From: Shinisaurus crocodilurus
Taxonomy: Eukaryota > Chordata > Lepidosauria > Squamata > Shinisauridae
Reading direction: 5' to 3'
DNA: 64,000 bases
NCBI GenBank assembly: GCA_021292165.1
Contig: JAHFWL010000435.1
Coordinates: 654,503 to 718,502, forward strand
Shown here: piece by piece, positions 1 through 12,051 of the stretch
Numbering within the stretch: position 1 is the stretch's first letter
Layout of the letters: each line of letters begins with the position of its first letter
Position numbers and translations under genes: made by a program
Notes under the pieces: generated by a model
Databases searched by the model: none
What the model was told of the DNA's origin: nothing
The model's input: only the letters and a program-made list of their open reading frames with translations

Positions 1-639
1 CAAAGCAATCCCCTCCCTTTTCAATGTATTTTATAACAGAGTCCTAATATGAATCAAATCTAGCTAAGCAGTGCTGAAATTTGAAATGCAGCATTGTTCT
101 GCGATCCATCTTTGCGCAGAGCTGACATTCCCTAGAGGAGAACAACTGGTAGGGGCAAAGGGGTGTGTGAAAGTCTGGAAGACAAGTGATGAAATAATCT
201 TGAGTTGATCATCCAGGCCAATACAATACCACCTTGTGACTGGGGGCGGGGGGGATACAGAACACTAGAGGCCAGTCAGCCAAGCACCCCTCCAAAGGTA
301 CACAAGAACCGCTGGATCATCTAAGTCAGGGGTGCACTACCCGTGGCCCAGGGACCACATGTGGTCCACCAAAGCCTTAACTCAGAGGTGGTATTAAGAG
401 GCTAGCAGCGAGGAAAGAGCAATCTATATCAGGATAGCTGGCATCCGTGTGCATGTGTGCATGCACACACATATACAAATCTTATGCAAATCTCTGGCCT
501 CATTTTTTGTTGACCCATTTTCTCTTTTGAGGGGTGATGCATAAGTGGTCACTGTAACCTTTTCAAGTGGACCTAAAATCATCTGGCTTTCTTTTTTTCC
601 AGACATAAAATCATTCTGGGATGCTACACAGAGTAGAGT

Positions 640-1200
640 TTACTCCAGCAGAGGTGGTGTTAGGGGGCGGCCCACCAGGGCTGGAGCCTCGAATCTCTGG
701 GAGGCCACCTGCCCCACCACCCTGCTGTCCATGGGCACTTGCTGAAATAAAGGTACAGGGGCCCTGAGGATCTCTGTTGCATCTGATCCCCCTGGATGAG
801 CTGGCGTTTTGCCCCCATGTGCTTCACCTCCTGCTGCCCCCCCCCATCTTTCTGCCTGAGGGTTTTTTTCTGAAATCAAATGCCCTTCTCACCCCTGTCC
901 ATATATCCCTTATTTACAAATAGGGGTGTCCTTAGGAGACAGGGTCCTTTGAAGACACACAGAGAGACTTTAGGGCAGTGTTCTCCAACCTTGGGTCCCC
1001 AGATGTTTTTGGCCTACAACTCCCAGCATGTCCCAGCCAGCTATGCTCATGCCCCAGCATGCCCCAGATGTAGGCCAAAAACATCTGGGGACCCAAGGTT
1101 GGAGAACACTGCTTTAGGGTATATGTAAATTAGTATATACAAATTTGTGCTTTTGGGGGGGGGGCTGTGGGCCTGAGCCCCAGATCTTTTTGGTACCTAG
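640..1200 (+). repeat. Composite dispersed repeat, copy 1 (inverted partner at 37265-37790)
   Basis: The text on both sides of the family B MITE recurs in reverse complement at 37265-37790. Shared stretches include the TTGCTGAAA/CAGGGGCC area, the CCCCTGGATGAGCTGGC block, the ACAAATAGGGGTGTCC block and the GATCT/GCACC end. Both copies contain the same MITE at the same site, so the host repeat multiplied or was duplicated after the MITE landed. The superfamily was not recognised. Confidence 0.75.
968..1119. mobile_element. Foldback MITE family B, copy 1, with 8-bp TSD
   Basis: Element 976-1111 (136 bp) is a near-perfect palindrome with termini CAGTGTTCTCCAACCTTGGG and its complement. It is flanked by direct 8-bp repeats CTTTAGGG at 968-975 and 1112-1119. 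The centre holds CTACAACTCCCAGCATG. CAG termini with an 8-bp target-site duplication are characteristic of the hAT superfamily. It has no coding capacity and sits inside the larger repeat at 640-1200. Confidence 0.9.
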
Positions 1201-1324
1201 CACCACCCCTGTACACCAGAATTATGAAATGTCACGTGACCCAGACTTGACCCAATAGTGTACACCAGTATTATGAAATGTCACTTGTGGTTTGTGGAAT
1301 TAGAAGAACCATACTTTGCAAACT

Positions 1325-1775
1325 AGGGATGGGTGAGAATTTTTGTTTGCTTCCTTTTTTTGAGACTTACCGTACCATAAACTGGATGGAAAGTGCTTGA
1401 GATTTTTTTTTTTTTTTTTTTTTAATATCAAATGTGGATTAAACCAAAAATGACAGATTCATCCATTCAGGTCCAGGGCTTTGAAAGTTTTGAATCCCTG
1501 TGTATGGCACCATGATAGTGCTGAATTAGGTTTGCCACCTCTTTTCTTCTGACAGGCTTATCTTTAACAGCAATATGGTAAGCAGGTACAACATGGACCA
1601 GGGAATAGCTTTATCTATCGAAATTGGCTAGTACAGATGGGTGAAATTTTCGTTTCGTTTCTTTTTTGATAAGAATTTACCAAAATTCACAAATTTCTTC
1701 ATATACAGGATGGAAAGAATGTGAGATTTTTTTAAAAAAAAAATAAAGTGAAGGGGGGCAAAACTGACATAAGGT
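1325..1775. repeat. Two copies of a dispersed AT-rich repeat
   Basis: Segments at about 1325-1480 and 1637-1775 share GATGGGTGA, an oligo-T tract, the ACTGGATGGAAAG / CAGGATGGAAAG motif and a GAGATTTTTT run. A third copy lies at 8208-8347 (ATTCACAAATTTCTTCAT shared with the second). A related stretch may lie at 38545-38990. Between the two copies is unrecognised sequence. No termini or duplications could be fixed. Confidence 0.5.
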
Positions 1776-1780
1776 GGCCA

Positions 1781-2160
1781 TTTGTCCTCTTTTAGAGAGG
1801 ACAGTCCTCTGTTTGTAGGGCTGCCAGAGGACTATCCTCTGTTCGAAGGCACCGTCTATTTGAAGGGCTGTCCAGTCCAACTGCAGTTTAAAAATAAAGA
1901 ACCATAAGAAATCTTGTCCATCAGTAGCAAACTGAAGAAGCAGGCACACAGGTCACCTGGTCAGAGTCTTCTGCACTATGGTGAGATACACATTCCCCAT
2001 CCCTAAAACTGAGGATGCCTTCAAATAGAGAACTGTCCTCTGTAAAATAGGACACATGACCTCCAAAGTTCTCAGAATGTTGTCTGACTCCTTCAGTGGA
2101 GGGGGGCTGGAATAGAGTGGCTGGAGCCCTGAACAGAAGCACTCCACCCTGCAACATTTT
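1781..2160 (-). repeat. Dispersed repeat family G (GTCCTCTATTTGAAGG type), minus copy
   Basis: It contains repeated GAGGACAGTCCTCT and ATTTGAAGG motifs, the AGGTCACCTGGTCA block and the GTGAGATA block. Other copies are at 13310-13985, 20130-20215, 23505-23822, 43238-44010 and 60846-61135. Short translated stretches such as GHVSYFTEDS recur between copies but look incidental. The class was not identified. Confidence 0.6.
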
Positions 2161-2174
2161 GTTGCAGAGTTCCA

Positions 2175-3055
2175 GAAGAATGAATGAATGAATGAATGAA
2201 GTTTATTTCAGTCACAGACCAGTACAGCATAAAAACAGCAACAATAAAAATATCGGTAAAATACATAAAATCATTATGTTGAACACAACAGTCCCAAGCT
2301 ATGTCTAAAATATTATTCAATAAAACCATTCAACATCAATTTTCGTTGGCTTATGGCAGCCGCACAAAAACTGGCCACTTTTAGAGTAACATGAGGATCC
2401 TGATCTGACAGAAGATACTTTAAATAATATTAATTGGATCTACCAGGGGTTTGTTATATAATAGGAGTAATAAATTCTTGGTGCAAATCCCAATAGAAAG
2501 AGCAGTATAGCAGAACATGGCCTACTGTTTCCACTGGTCTCATCCCACAGGGGCATACATGTTCTTGATAAGGAATATTTTCAAACATCCAATAAGGCTG
2601 AAGGCAGGACATTAAACCTGGCCAGGGTGAAAGCTTTCCTAAATTTTGGAATATTCAGATCTGCCAGATAATTTGCGTGCACAAATGTCACCCCATTGTC
2701 TCTAAAGTAAGAATATTACTTAAGTAAGAACATTAAAGCCAGACTCAAATGATATTGTAATTCCACATCCCTGATATGCTGCTGGATTATTGTTTTCGCT
2801 TTTTCATAGCCCAGAGCTACTAGGGCATTTGGTGAAAAGCACAGATTTTGTCGTTTTTCATACAGAGTGGATTTCCATTTCGTCTGGCAAGTATCAGTTA
2901 GAGTCAATGGGACTAAACCCACAGGGTAGAAAATCAGCTTCAGCCAGTAATGAATCCTAAGAATCCATGCACGGGCCTCAACAGTTCCAGAAGATTCATA
3001 GGATACCATTTGGAACTCATGGCATACCAGATTTCTCAAGCAGTCTAATTTTTAA
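2175..3055 (-). mobile_element. LINE 3' fragment with (TTCA)n tail
   Basis: On the minus strand, a 107-residue open frame (3039-2716) reads like a degraded non-LTR ORF2 C-terminus: HYWLKL...GLVPLTLTD...KW...LGYEKAKTIIQQ. It is followed by AT-rich 3' UTR-like sequence and ends at an (AATG)n/(TTCA)n array at 2178-2200. A simple-repeat tail fits LINE retrotransposition. The clade is uncertain. Confidence 0.55.
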
Positions 3056-3741
3056 AAATCCATATTAGTTGCGATACAATAAATGTAGTCTTGTGAAGTA
3101 TATGTGGTTGAGACTTCAATACTCACATTGGTGTTTTTTTTAAAAAAAAAATATGCAAGCAACTTTTATTTATGTGTATGACAAGCTCCCATAATGTTCT
3201 TTATGAGCCAAGCCCCAAGCATTATTAATCTGCCACTCCTGGGACTCTCTGGAATTTGGAGAGAATGCCAAGCCATTCTTAACATGCCTCTATCAAATAT
3301 TTCACATTAGAAAACAAGATGTTAAGTTAGATCACTCAGTCCTTGAGGAAGCTCAATATCTGCCATAGTGGCAAACTCTTCGAGACGGAATGTCAACCAA
3401 GTTTCACATGAGTCATTCGCGACTGATTAAAGATGATCATTCCAGAATTTTGCTGTCTTTACTGTGCTGTTTTGACATACTAGTTCAGAAGCTGTCACTT
3501 TAATTATAAGAATGCTTGCCGATAGAGGAAACCAGTGCAAGTTGCAAAAAAAAGAATCCCAGGTCATTAAAAATGGCAAATGGCGCCAAATTACTATTGC
3601 ATCTGGATGTGTTTACAGACTTCTGTGGTGAGGTCACACATACATATTCATTTGGTGACTGCAGTGTCAAGCAATGACTTGCTTGTGTGGAATAGTTGGG
3701 AGGGATCAAAGCCCAGAGGAAAAAAAAGCGTTCATATCATC

Positions 3742-4096
3742 CTATTTATTTATTACATTTTTATCCAACCCTTCCTCCAAGTTGCTTTGGGCAAGGTATA
3801 TGGTTCTCCCCTCTCCCGTTTTATTCACACAATAACCCTGTGTGAGCTGGATTAGACTGAGAAGCAGTGAGCAGTCTGAGGTCACCGAGCGTGTAGGGCA
3901 GTGCTTCCCAACCTTGGGTCCCCAGATGTTGCTGGACTACAGCTCCCAGCATCCCTTGTCATTAGCCATACTGGCAGGGCATGCAGGGAACTGTAGTTCA
4001 GCAACATCTGGGGACCCAAGGTTGGGAACCACTGGTGTAGGGATTCGAACCTAGGTCTCCCCAGTCCTAGTCCAACACCACACTGGCTCTCCACCG
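3742..4096 (-). mobile_element. CORE-SINE (MIR-like), minus copy, split by a family B MITE
   Basis: On the minus strand it has a tRNA-like head (AGAGCCAGTGTGGTGTTGG), a B-box-like GGTTCGAATCC, a CORE-like centre (CTCACAC...GGTTATTGTG) and an AT-rich TAAATA tail. A palindromic MITE at 3899-4034 interrupts it. The MITE is flanked by exact 8-bp repeats GTGTAGGG at 3891-3898 and 4035-4042. The two halves join cleanly when the MITE and one repeat are ignored. Confidence 0.8.
3891..4042. mobile_element. Foldback MITE family B, copy 2, inserted in a SINE
   Basis: Element 3899-4034 (136 bp) has the same length as copy 1. Termini are CAGTGCTTCCCAACCTTGGG and its near complement, with exact 8-bp duplications GTGTAGGG on each side. 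The core reads GGACTACAGCTCCCAGCATC. It is younger than the SINE that hosts it. Confidence 0.92.
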
Positions 4097-4611
4097 TCTC
4101 AAACACGATACTTTTCAACTGAAATAGTTCAACTGCAAGTTATCAAGTGATGCACATGCATGTGTGTGTGAATCAGTAGAAACGTTCTTGAAAAACTACC
4201 CATGATCTCAGCCAAAGTATTCCAGGCAAAAGTCAGACATTCTGGTTCATCCATGACCCAGGTACAAACAAACAGCTTTGCTTGCATGGAGCTTGTCTTC
4301 GGATGAGACTGGGGCTATCTCATTTTCTTCTGTAAGTCTTAGGTCCATGTTGAATAAAAGACAAGCACACCAAAACAGACACAAGGTTTTAAAAAAAAAT
4401 TGCAGCAATCCAGTATCAACACACATAATCTCAATTAACCATTTTAAAATGCAGGGATCAACCTGGGGCATGAGTCATCCCCATTTGGAGCATGCATCTG
4501 CAGCTCTGGGAAGAGACAGAGGTATGGATGGGGTCTAATATGGGAGGTGCATTCAGGAAATTGAGAGGGTGGGAAAGTGCTCCATTGAAACCTATGGGGA
4601 TTGTACCCTTA

Positions 4612-4704
4612 GGCTGCAATCCTGTATCTACTTACCTGGGAATAAGTCACACTGAACTCAGTGGGAGTTACTTCTGAGTAGATATGTATAGGATTACACT
4701 GTTG
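4612..4704. repeat. Family D short MITE-like repeat (about 90 bp)
   Basis: An imperfect palindrome built on TGCAATCCTATAC, CTTACCTGGGAGTAAG and a CATTGAACTCAGTGGGA centre, with a reversed GTAGA...TAGGATT end. Other copies: 5572-5657, 16783-16877, 24546-24618, 28998-29085, 29086-29184, 51402-51478, 53444-53503 and 55329-55405. Copy 29086-29184 is flanked by TAA on both sides, so a Harbinger-like origin (3-bp TWA duplication) is suggested. Confidence 0.65.
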
Positions 4705-7560
4705 CTATCTGAACCATGGCATTAAAAAAATTGTAATGCATGGGTGGATGAGCAAAGTGAAGACTTTGGTTTAAGTCAGCCATTCATATTCAATCTCTTT
4801 GTAATGTAATCACTCAGTTGAACATTGAGATAACAAATCAAATTTGGTTCACAGGTTCAAAATTTCAAATTCCTGACTTGAAGGTTAAGCAATTGCTGTG
4901 GGACATTTTTATGTACCTTTGAGATGGAATTCTCCAATTCTGTCTGATGCCCTTGACCACTGGGCCTATTTTCAGAAGAGCTAGGAGCAAGTGAGGCCTG
5001 CTGAACATTGTTTTACTAGCATTGTTTTAAAAAGTAACCTCCATCCCTGCACTGAAAAGCCAGTGAACACTGGAAATTTTTCATAATATAAGAGTAGTCA
5101 GTAACACCACATTCTCTCCTGGTCCCATTTACCATGGCAATGGGAAATTATAGTTCCCATGGCACTCTGGACCCTTTATTATACTATGTAATTTCTTTTG
5201 GCAAAAAAAAAAACACCCTAATGAACTGTGCATGTCTGCATTCATCCTGCCAACTGAATCATTTCATAATTTCTGAACAACAGCAGAAACAACTAAGGTT
5301 GCTAGTTGGAAGTGCCCCACAATAATTAGTGTATGCAAAAATCAAAGCAAGAGGCATATCACATTCCACCTTATTATGTAGTCAATTACAGTGATGCTAT
5401 CTACATGCCTCCAATGTTGACTAAAATTGTCTTAGGGCACAATCCTATGAAAGCTTAAACTGAAAAAAAGGCCTACAACTCCCAGCATGCCCCAGCCAGC
5501 ATAGCCAGCTGGGGCATGCTGAGAGTTGTAGGCCTTTTTGCTGTCTAAACTTGCATAGGATTGCACCTTTAGGCAGCCATCCTATATACACACTTGCCTG
5601 GGAGTAAATCCCATTGAACTCAGTGTGGCTTACTACTGAGTAGACATGCATTGCATTGTAATTAACCTTGACCATCTCCACATTTCTTTTTTATGAAGGT
5701 TATTCAGAAAAATTATCACAACCCCCCTAAATTAAATCACTGGATGTTTTCACAGGTCATGCACAAATTGTGGTTTGACTTTCCCATGTTTCTGTCATAT
5801 CTCAAGAATCTGCATTTTTAACATTCACACTGTACAGCAAGCAAGCCATTATATCAAGTTTCAGTAGAATGGGAGAGCCAAGATTGGCTGCAAAGCTTGA
5901 AGTCTTGCTTTCCAATAGATTCAAGATAAAATGTGGGGGGGAATAAGTGGTTATTTTTAAGGACATTAGTCGTTGTTCCTTTTTATACCTTATAATAGAA
6001 AAGGGAGCAGGTTCTAATTCCAATACATTTATCTCCTGCACCTGTGGGATTGTGTGTATGTTTTTGGAGTTGCTCTTTTGGTGTCGTAACTCAATTGAAC
6101 CTTGAGGAAACAGATCAACAATAGCAAGGGATATAGAGCTTTTCTATATCAGGAATTTATTGTACATTCATCATTCCCAACTCATGGTTGTTTGTGGGTT
6201 CTATAGATGACATCATGACCCTCCAGTTTCACTTCTGATTTTAAAGAGCACTTTCTGTGAGTTGTTTGTGTTTTTTTACAGCAGAGAAGATGCGGTATTG
6301 TGGAAAGCAAAATAAAACTCTTTTTCCACTTGTGTATTTGCACTATTCCACCATACATACTACAGTGCCACCTAGAGATTATGCAATGAAAAAGCAGGAA
6401 AGGAAACACTCCTCATGTAACGCTTGGATCTCACTTCTATGACAGAACCGAAAGTAGATACAGTGGATAAGCAGCCTCGTGTTGAAAGGCCCATAGATGT
6501 GTCTGAGGAATAATAATATATAGTCTAAAACACAAGGTGATGCCCCACCCATATCCTTCCTGGATATTGTTCTTGTTAAATGGTTTTCACACTCCAGACT
6601 TCTCCCCAGTGCTCAAATGCTAGGTTAGGAGGAGGTGGGCAGGGTTAGAGACAAAGGTTTCCCCCCACCATCCCATGTCTGCATGACCTTGTCATCATTA
6701 TCCACTTGAAAGCATCTCTAGCCCACCAAAGATTATGCCACTGGTACTCACTCCCTATTTCCCTGAGTAGTAAGAAATCCAAGGCTAGTGCTAAAGTTAT
6801 TTCCTTTGGATGAAAGAGCACTGAAGGCTTTTAGCATCTTCGTAAAACAACAACAACAAAACAACAACTGATACTAGAGGAAGCGAGTCCTGGAAGCAAA
6901 TATATACTCCAGAACACCGGCTAACCCTGCAGTTCATGTAGCCCCTCTATGCCAGGGCTTTCCAGCTAAATCTAGCTTGAAACTCCTTTCTCTCTCCTTT
7001 CTAAATTCACATTCTAAGTCTAACTCCAAACCCTTTCTTTGCCCTCTCCTGCTAGCTTAGGAGCCATTTATAGGAAATGGTGTACAGAGTTGAAATCCCT
7101 GACAAAAGTATACAGTGCAAAGAATGATTCTATTCAGCACTCTAGAAAATGGCATGTGCTTAATTCCAGCCCTCACACACTTCCTCGTAAATGGTTTAAA
7201 TACACTCTTAAACCATTTGCAGTCAAACATGTGCCCATTAATATACAGCCAATGCTGTCATAGCATAAGTTTTCAATTATAACTGTTTAAGGAACCATTC
7301 CTAATGCAATTTAGAAGTGTGGATATAATAAGCCATTCGTTGAATGGATTTTTAAAAAAGCAAAATCTTAGATGACTTTGTAGCTAATTAATTTATAAAT
7401 TGTAGTGGAGATCAGTGTGGCCCAGCTTCTGTCGGATGGGTCCGATCCACCTGGGCAACACACTTGAACACCAAGTGAGATATTCCAGTTTGTTGAAAAA
7501 TAATGGAAATTGGAACCTCTTTAACATAATGGAAGAGAGTCTTTCAAGACAGGGGCCTGG
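4705..7560. other. Intergenic, few recognisable features
   Basis: Apart from the family A and D elements at 5432-5657, no gene, RNA or clear mobile element was recognised. The base composition is AT-rich and open frames are short and random-looking. Confidence 0.5.
5432..5571. mobile_element. Foldback MITE family A, copy 1, TTA duplication
   Basis: Palindrome 5435-5568 with outer arms GGGCACAATCCTATG / CATAGGATTGCACC and a core GCCTACAACTCCCAGCATGC in both orientations. It is flanked by TTA at 5432-5434 and 5569-5571. A 3-bp TWA target duplication is typical of the PIF/Harbinger superfamily. A family D element follows immediately at 5572. Confidence 0.8.
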
Positions 7561-7564
7561 ATAT

Positions 7565-8060
7565 AGCAATCACTTGAGAATTTGTTTTTATTTATTTATT
7601 TATTTATTTTTAAAATTAATACATTCTCCGTATTCATTGATACAATCCATAGTGGTTAATGATCAAAACATTTGAAAAACAGCATAAGTAACACAGACCA
7701 TAACATACTACAGACAGACATAATGAAAACCAAGATCAACATAAAAACAGCAAGATTTAGGCTCTAAAAAATCATTCAGACAACCGACAGAATAAGACTA
7801 ACAGGAAGCAGCACCAAGCAGTAACCACAGCAGCAGCCACCCATTCATCCCAAATACCTTATAAAAAAGCCAGGTTTTTTGTTGGTCACCTGAAGTTATA
7901 TAAAGTCTGGGCCTGGCAGGCCTTCCTGGGTGAGACATTCCACAACTGCGGTGCCACAGCTGAAAAGGCCCATCCAGAGCAAGGCCTCATGATGACTGGA
8001 GTGCATGGGGTGGCACGTACAGGAGAAGCATCTGCTCCCCTTGATTGGCACTCTCTGCAA
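7565..8060 (-). mobile_element. L2/CR1-like LINE 3' remnant
   Basis: It starts with a (TTTA)n tract at about 7580-7606 (the tail on the minus strand). AT-rich 3' sequence follows, then a degraded coding remnant around 7890-8030 (AVAPQLWN, matching the WNSLP motif region of L2-type ORF2 ends). Heavily broken. Confidence 0.55.
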
Positions 8061-9161
8061 CATGTTGTCTCCACTCTCTTGCCCTTCTTCATGTCCAGTT
8101 AGTAGTTTCATTCCCACCCACTCATCACAGCCCCATTCCTGTCCTCAAATCCCCAAATCGTTTCCAGTTTCATTTGTGTTGGGTAGTACAGCTGCTGAGT
8201 AAGAATTACATTCAGTTTCGGGGGGGGGGGGGTTAATAAGATCTTACCAACATTCACAAATTTCTTCATAAATGGGAGGGAAAGAACTTGAGAATTTAAA
8301 AAAGGTGAATTTGGGTAATAGCAAAATTGATGGCTTCATCCATCCCTAGTGTTAAGTTGATCAATTTGCTGAATCTTTCCTTTGCACTCCAAGAGAAGAA
8401 TTTGGCTGTAGGTTCCCTATTTACAAAATCCCCCCAAAAAAATACCCTTTGGTGCAAAGTCCACTAGTTTCTAAGAGCTATTAGCTTTCTTCTTTTATCA
8501 TGCTTCTTTCATCCCTCTCCTTTTCCTATACCTTTATTGTGCACATAAGTAGAATTCAAGCCTTTTCAAGTAAAGATCACCTCCTCACAAGATCTCTGCT
8601 GCAGTTTATTTTTCTCTTGACTTCAAGGGGTTAAAAAAAATTAAGCAGGGGGACTACAGCAGGATATCAAGCCCTTTTACTTCTGCATTGACTGTAGATA
8701 AAGATTCCTGAAAGCTTGCCAGAAAGGGCAGGAGGTTATTTTAAAAAAAAAAAAAACTCCTTGAAAAGACACTCCGCATTCCCACCTGTATCCACCACAT
8801 TCCCTTAATTCGGTTTAGCCCTTTCTCTCTGATGGAAGACAAATGTCACATTCAGGCTTCCAATATCCTATTCCCAACTGAATGAAGATCAGGAAGCAGT
8901 AGAAATATTTTTAATTGAATTCATTACCAATACTAACATTTTATGAAAAGGAAGGAAGAAGAAGCCACACAGGGCCTTTAGATCGAGTTTGCTGGTCAGA
9001 ACAACATTAAGGAGCACGTGCGCTTTCCTGTATCCAGGCTGGCAGCGCGCTACCTGATAACTAGGACTGACAGATTCCAAGGCCAACTGGACCATGATCA
9101 AATTCAACCTCTGTAGCAACAACAACCTTCTTTGCCAGCCTCTGTACCAATGACCCTAGAG

Positions 9162-9306
9162 CAGCCCTCCCCAACCTGGTGCCCTCCAGCGGTGTTGGAC
9201 TGCAAATGCCATAATTCCCAACCAGCATTGCCATTGACCATGTGGGCTGGGAATACTGGGAGTTGCAGTCCAACACATCTGGAGAGCACCAAGTTGGGGA
9301 GGGCTG
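9162..9306. mobile_element. Foldback MITE family C, copy 1
   Basis: Inverted arms CAGCCCTCCCCAACCTGGTG ... CACCAAGTTGGGGAGGGCTG enclose GTTGGACTGCAAATGCC and its reverse complement. Length about 145 bp. No clear target duplication was seen for this copy, though other family members have 8-bp duplications. A second, truncated copy starts at 9535 and is cut by the LINE at 9587. Confidence 0.75.
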
Positions 9307-9586
9307 TATTCGAACCTGTTTTCACAGTGCTGCTGGCATTCTGCTTGGAACATGTGAATGACAGGCCGGTTGGAGGCAGGGTTCCTGCACTTTTAATGGA
9401 AGGGTGGAAGAGGGAATTTTGGCAGATGCATTTTTTCCCCACCATGGCATAACAGGGAATGGAGGAAAAGCTGTTCCATGGGGGGAACACCACTGTTTAT
9501 CCAGTCCTGGAGCATGGAAGTGCACAACCTAGGTCAGCTTTCTCCAACCTGATGCCCTCCATATGTGTTGGACTGCAATTCCCATC

Positions 9587-10275
9587 ATTTTTTATTTAGC
9601 GGCATTTGTATACCGCTCCATATCTAGACAGATTCTGGAGCGGTGAACAATAAAAAGATAAAACGGACAAAACAGGGCTCTCCAACCTTGGGTCCCAAGA
9701 TGTTTCATAGATTTCATAGATCATGTTGCTGGACTACATCTCCCAGAATCCCTTGCTATTAGCCATGTTGGCTGGGTATGCTGGGAGCTATAGGCCAGCA
9801 ACATCTGGGGACCCAAGGTTGGATCCCCAGATAAAAGAATAAAAACAATGCATTAAAAACAGAATAACATTAAAACCATGCTGGTCAGCAAGGAAGGCTT
9901 CCCAAAACAAAGATGTCTTCAGCAGGTGCTGAAAGCAACATAGTGTCGGTGCCTGCCTGACCTCCAGAGGCAGGGAGTTCCACAGAAGTAGAGCCAACAC
10001 ACTGAAGGCTCTTCTCCTGGTGGACTCCAATTGGGCCATAGGTCCATGTGCAACCACCAGGAGAATACCCTCTGATGACCTCAGTGACCGAGCAGGTTGG
10101 TAAGGGAGAAGGCACTCTCTCAGGTATCCTGGGCCCAAGTTGTTTAGGGCTTTGTACACTAGTACGAAAACCTTAAACCTGACCCAGTAGCAAATAGGCA
10201 GGCAGTGCAGTTCCTCCAGCAAAGGAGTTTCACGCTGAAAAGGGGCAGCTCCCGACAATAGTGGAGCTGCTGCAA
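9587..10275 (-). mobile_element. L2-like LINE ORF2 C-terminal fragment with nested MITE
   Basis: On the minus strand a fragment (about 10270-9880) encodes a recognisable L2/CR1-type C-terminus: LLEELHCLPICYWVRFKVF, VYKALNNLGPGYL, LWNSLPLEVRQAPTL and FQHLLKTSLF. The 3' UTR continues to about 9587. A family B palindrome (about 9680-9823) has split the UTR. That palindrome contains an extra TTTCATAGATTTCATAGATC stretch identical to the tail of the 5S-headed SINEs. The element is 5' truncated and not intact. Confidence 0.75.
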
Positions 10276-10786
10276 TCTGTGCACATCCCCCTAAGGAAGC
10301 CACCATAGGCAAAATCTGAAAACAAATCCATTGGTTCTTTATCATCATTCTCTTTCTTACAGTTTTTGTCTCCTTCTTCTCATCCCCCTCCATTCTCCTT
10401 TCTCTCTCCTTCCCTCTTTCTCCGGGACACCTCTCGGAACAAGCTTCTGAAAAATAAACTGGACTACAGCTGTAAAGCTACAACCAGTAATATTGTTTTT
10501 AAAAAAACATTATTGCTAAGAAACCACATGAAATGTACGGTAACTAGAAACACTCAGAAACGGGGTCTTGGGATATGGTAAAGTGAAACATCAGTAAGAT
10601 TTGGAATACAAAGCCCCCAATAATACAATAGGCAGGCATACATAATTCAATTAAGAATACAAAGCAAGCACTCAGTCTGTGCTTTACAGCAACCATAGAA
10701 AAATACCCAAACAGTAGAAAACTGATCCTCATGAGACCTGATTTTTTAGTGTTTTAATCTAGTTATATTAGCAGTAATGGTTTTCT

Positions 10787-10790
<4 letters not shown>

Positions 10791-10822
<32 letters not shown>
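10791..10822. repeat. (CA)n microsatellite
   Basis: About 16 uninterrupted CA units, next to the A/T-rich tail of the CORE-SINE that follows. Confidence 0.95.
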
Positions 10823-10823
<1 letters not shown>

Positions 10824-10827
<4 letters not shown>

Positions 10828-11073
10828 ATTTATTTATTTATCTATTATATTTATACCCCGCCTTTCTTCCTGCAAGGAACCCAAGGCGGCTTACATAATC
10901 CTCTTCCTCCTCCTCTCCATTTTATCCTCACAAGAACCCTGTGAGGTAGGTTAGGCTGAGAGTCAGTGACTGGCCCAAAATCACCCAGTGAGTTTCATGG
11001 CCGACCGAGGACTAGAACCCGGATTTCCTGAGTCCCAGTCCAACACTCTCACCACTACGCCACACTGGCTCTC
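10824..11073 (-). mobile_element. CORE-SINE (MIR-like), minus copy
   Basis: Tail TATTTATTTATC, then the ACCCCGCCTTTCTTCCTGCA block, the CCTGTGAGGTAGGTTAGGCT core and a B-box-like GAACCCGGAT. It ends with the head CACACTGGCTCT. Read on the minus strand, this is tRNA-like head, MIR-type core and AT-rich tail. It is the best full-length minus copy in the window. Confidence 0.85.
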
Positions 11074-11089
11074 TATATATGTATAGGTA

Positions 11090-12050
11090 AGTGTATGTAT
11101 ATGTATATACACTTACCTTTGGATAAGAACCAAACAGCTCAAAATGATATAACTAAGATGACATTTGTCTTATTAAGATTGCCTGTCACTGTTCATCCTT
11201 CTACATTTCTGAAATGTGGATGTTAGTCATTATGTGATGTTGTATGAATGTTGATTAGTACATTTTCTGAGTTGTTTATGAATATGACATCATAGGTTGC
11301 CTCCACAGTCTAGAGATGTGTGAATCAGCAAAACGTGAGCTTGTCGCAGTTCTCCAATTTTCACCTCGAAGCTTGTTCCAAGCTAGTGATGGGCAAACTT
11401 ACACCGAGTGAATTTGTTTACTGAGAAAGTAACAAATTCATCCATGTGAGCTCAGACGAGCGTTCGGCTTTAATTTGAACTCTTGTTCCCTGCGTACGAG
11501 TTTTTGCACATGCACAATATCAAGGGGCATCTTGAGAGCTGTAGTTTGGAATTAAGTAATCCAGCATGAGGTTGTGCATCACCACGTTATGCCTCCTTTC
11601 AGATTGGTTGTTTTCATGTGGCCTGCCTGTGCGATGATGCCATGCGATATTTACTCACCGTTGCCAATCGCCGGTATGATGAAGGACACTGCAGAATCAT
11701 CATCCTCTTCCTTGCAGAGCCAGAGCTGAAATTCGGCTGCACCACTAGTTCCAACTTGGGTATGTAGCAGATTACAAGCTTTCTTCCCCCGTCACATGAA
11801 AATTCATACATATTTCTGTGCACATTTTTTTAAAAAAATGTACATATGCTGGAGCACCGTTTTGCAAAGCATGCATTTTTCACCCATTGGCTAAAGCTGT
11901 GTGGAACCTCTATTTTTATTCCACTTCCAACTAATTATGGGAAAGCAGTGCCTCAGCAGCGCCCAAGGTGGAAGCAACCATATATTCCTCGTGTCTGAAT
12001 GCAAACGTCTGAGCACTTCACATCCATTTTGATGCCTAACCTTTAATACG
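11090..12050. other. Intergenic, nothing recognised
   Basis: Single-copy-like sequence with no convincing coding or repeat signature. The same holds for 12200-13300 and 14000-14270. Confidence 0.5.
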
Positions 12051-12051
12051 T

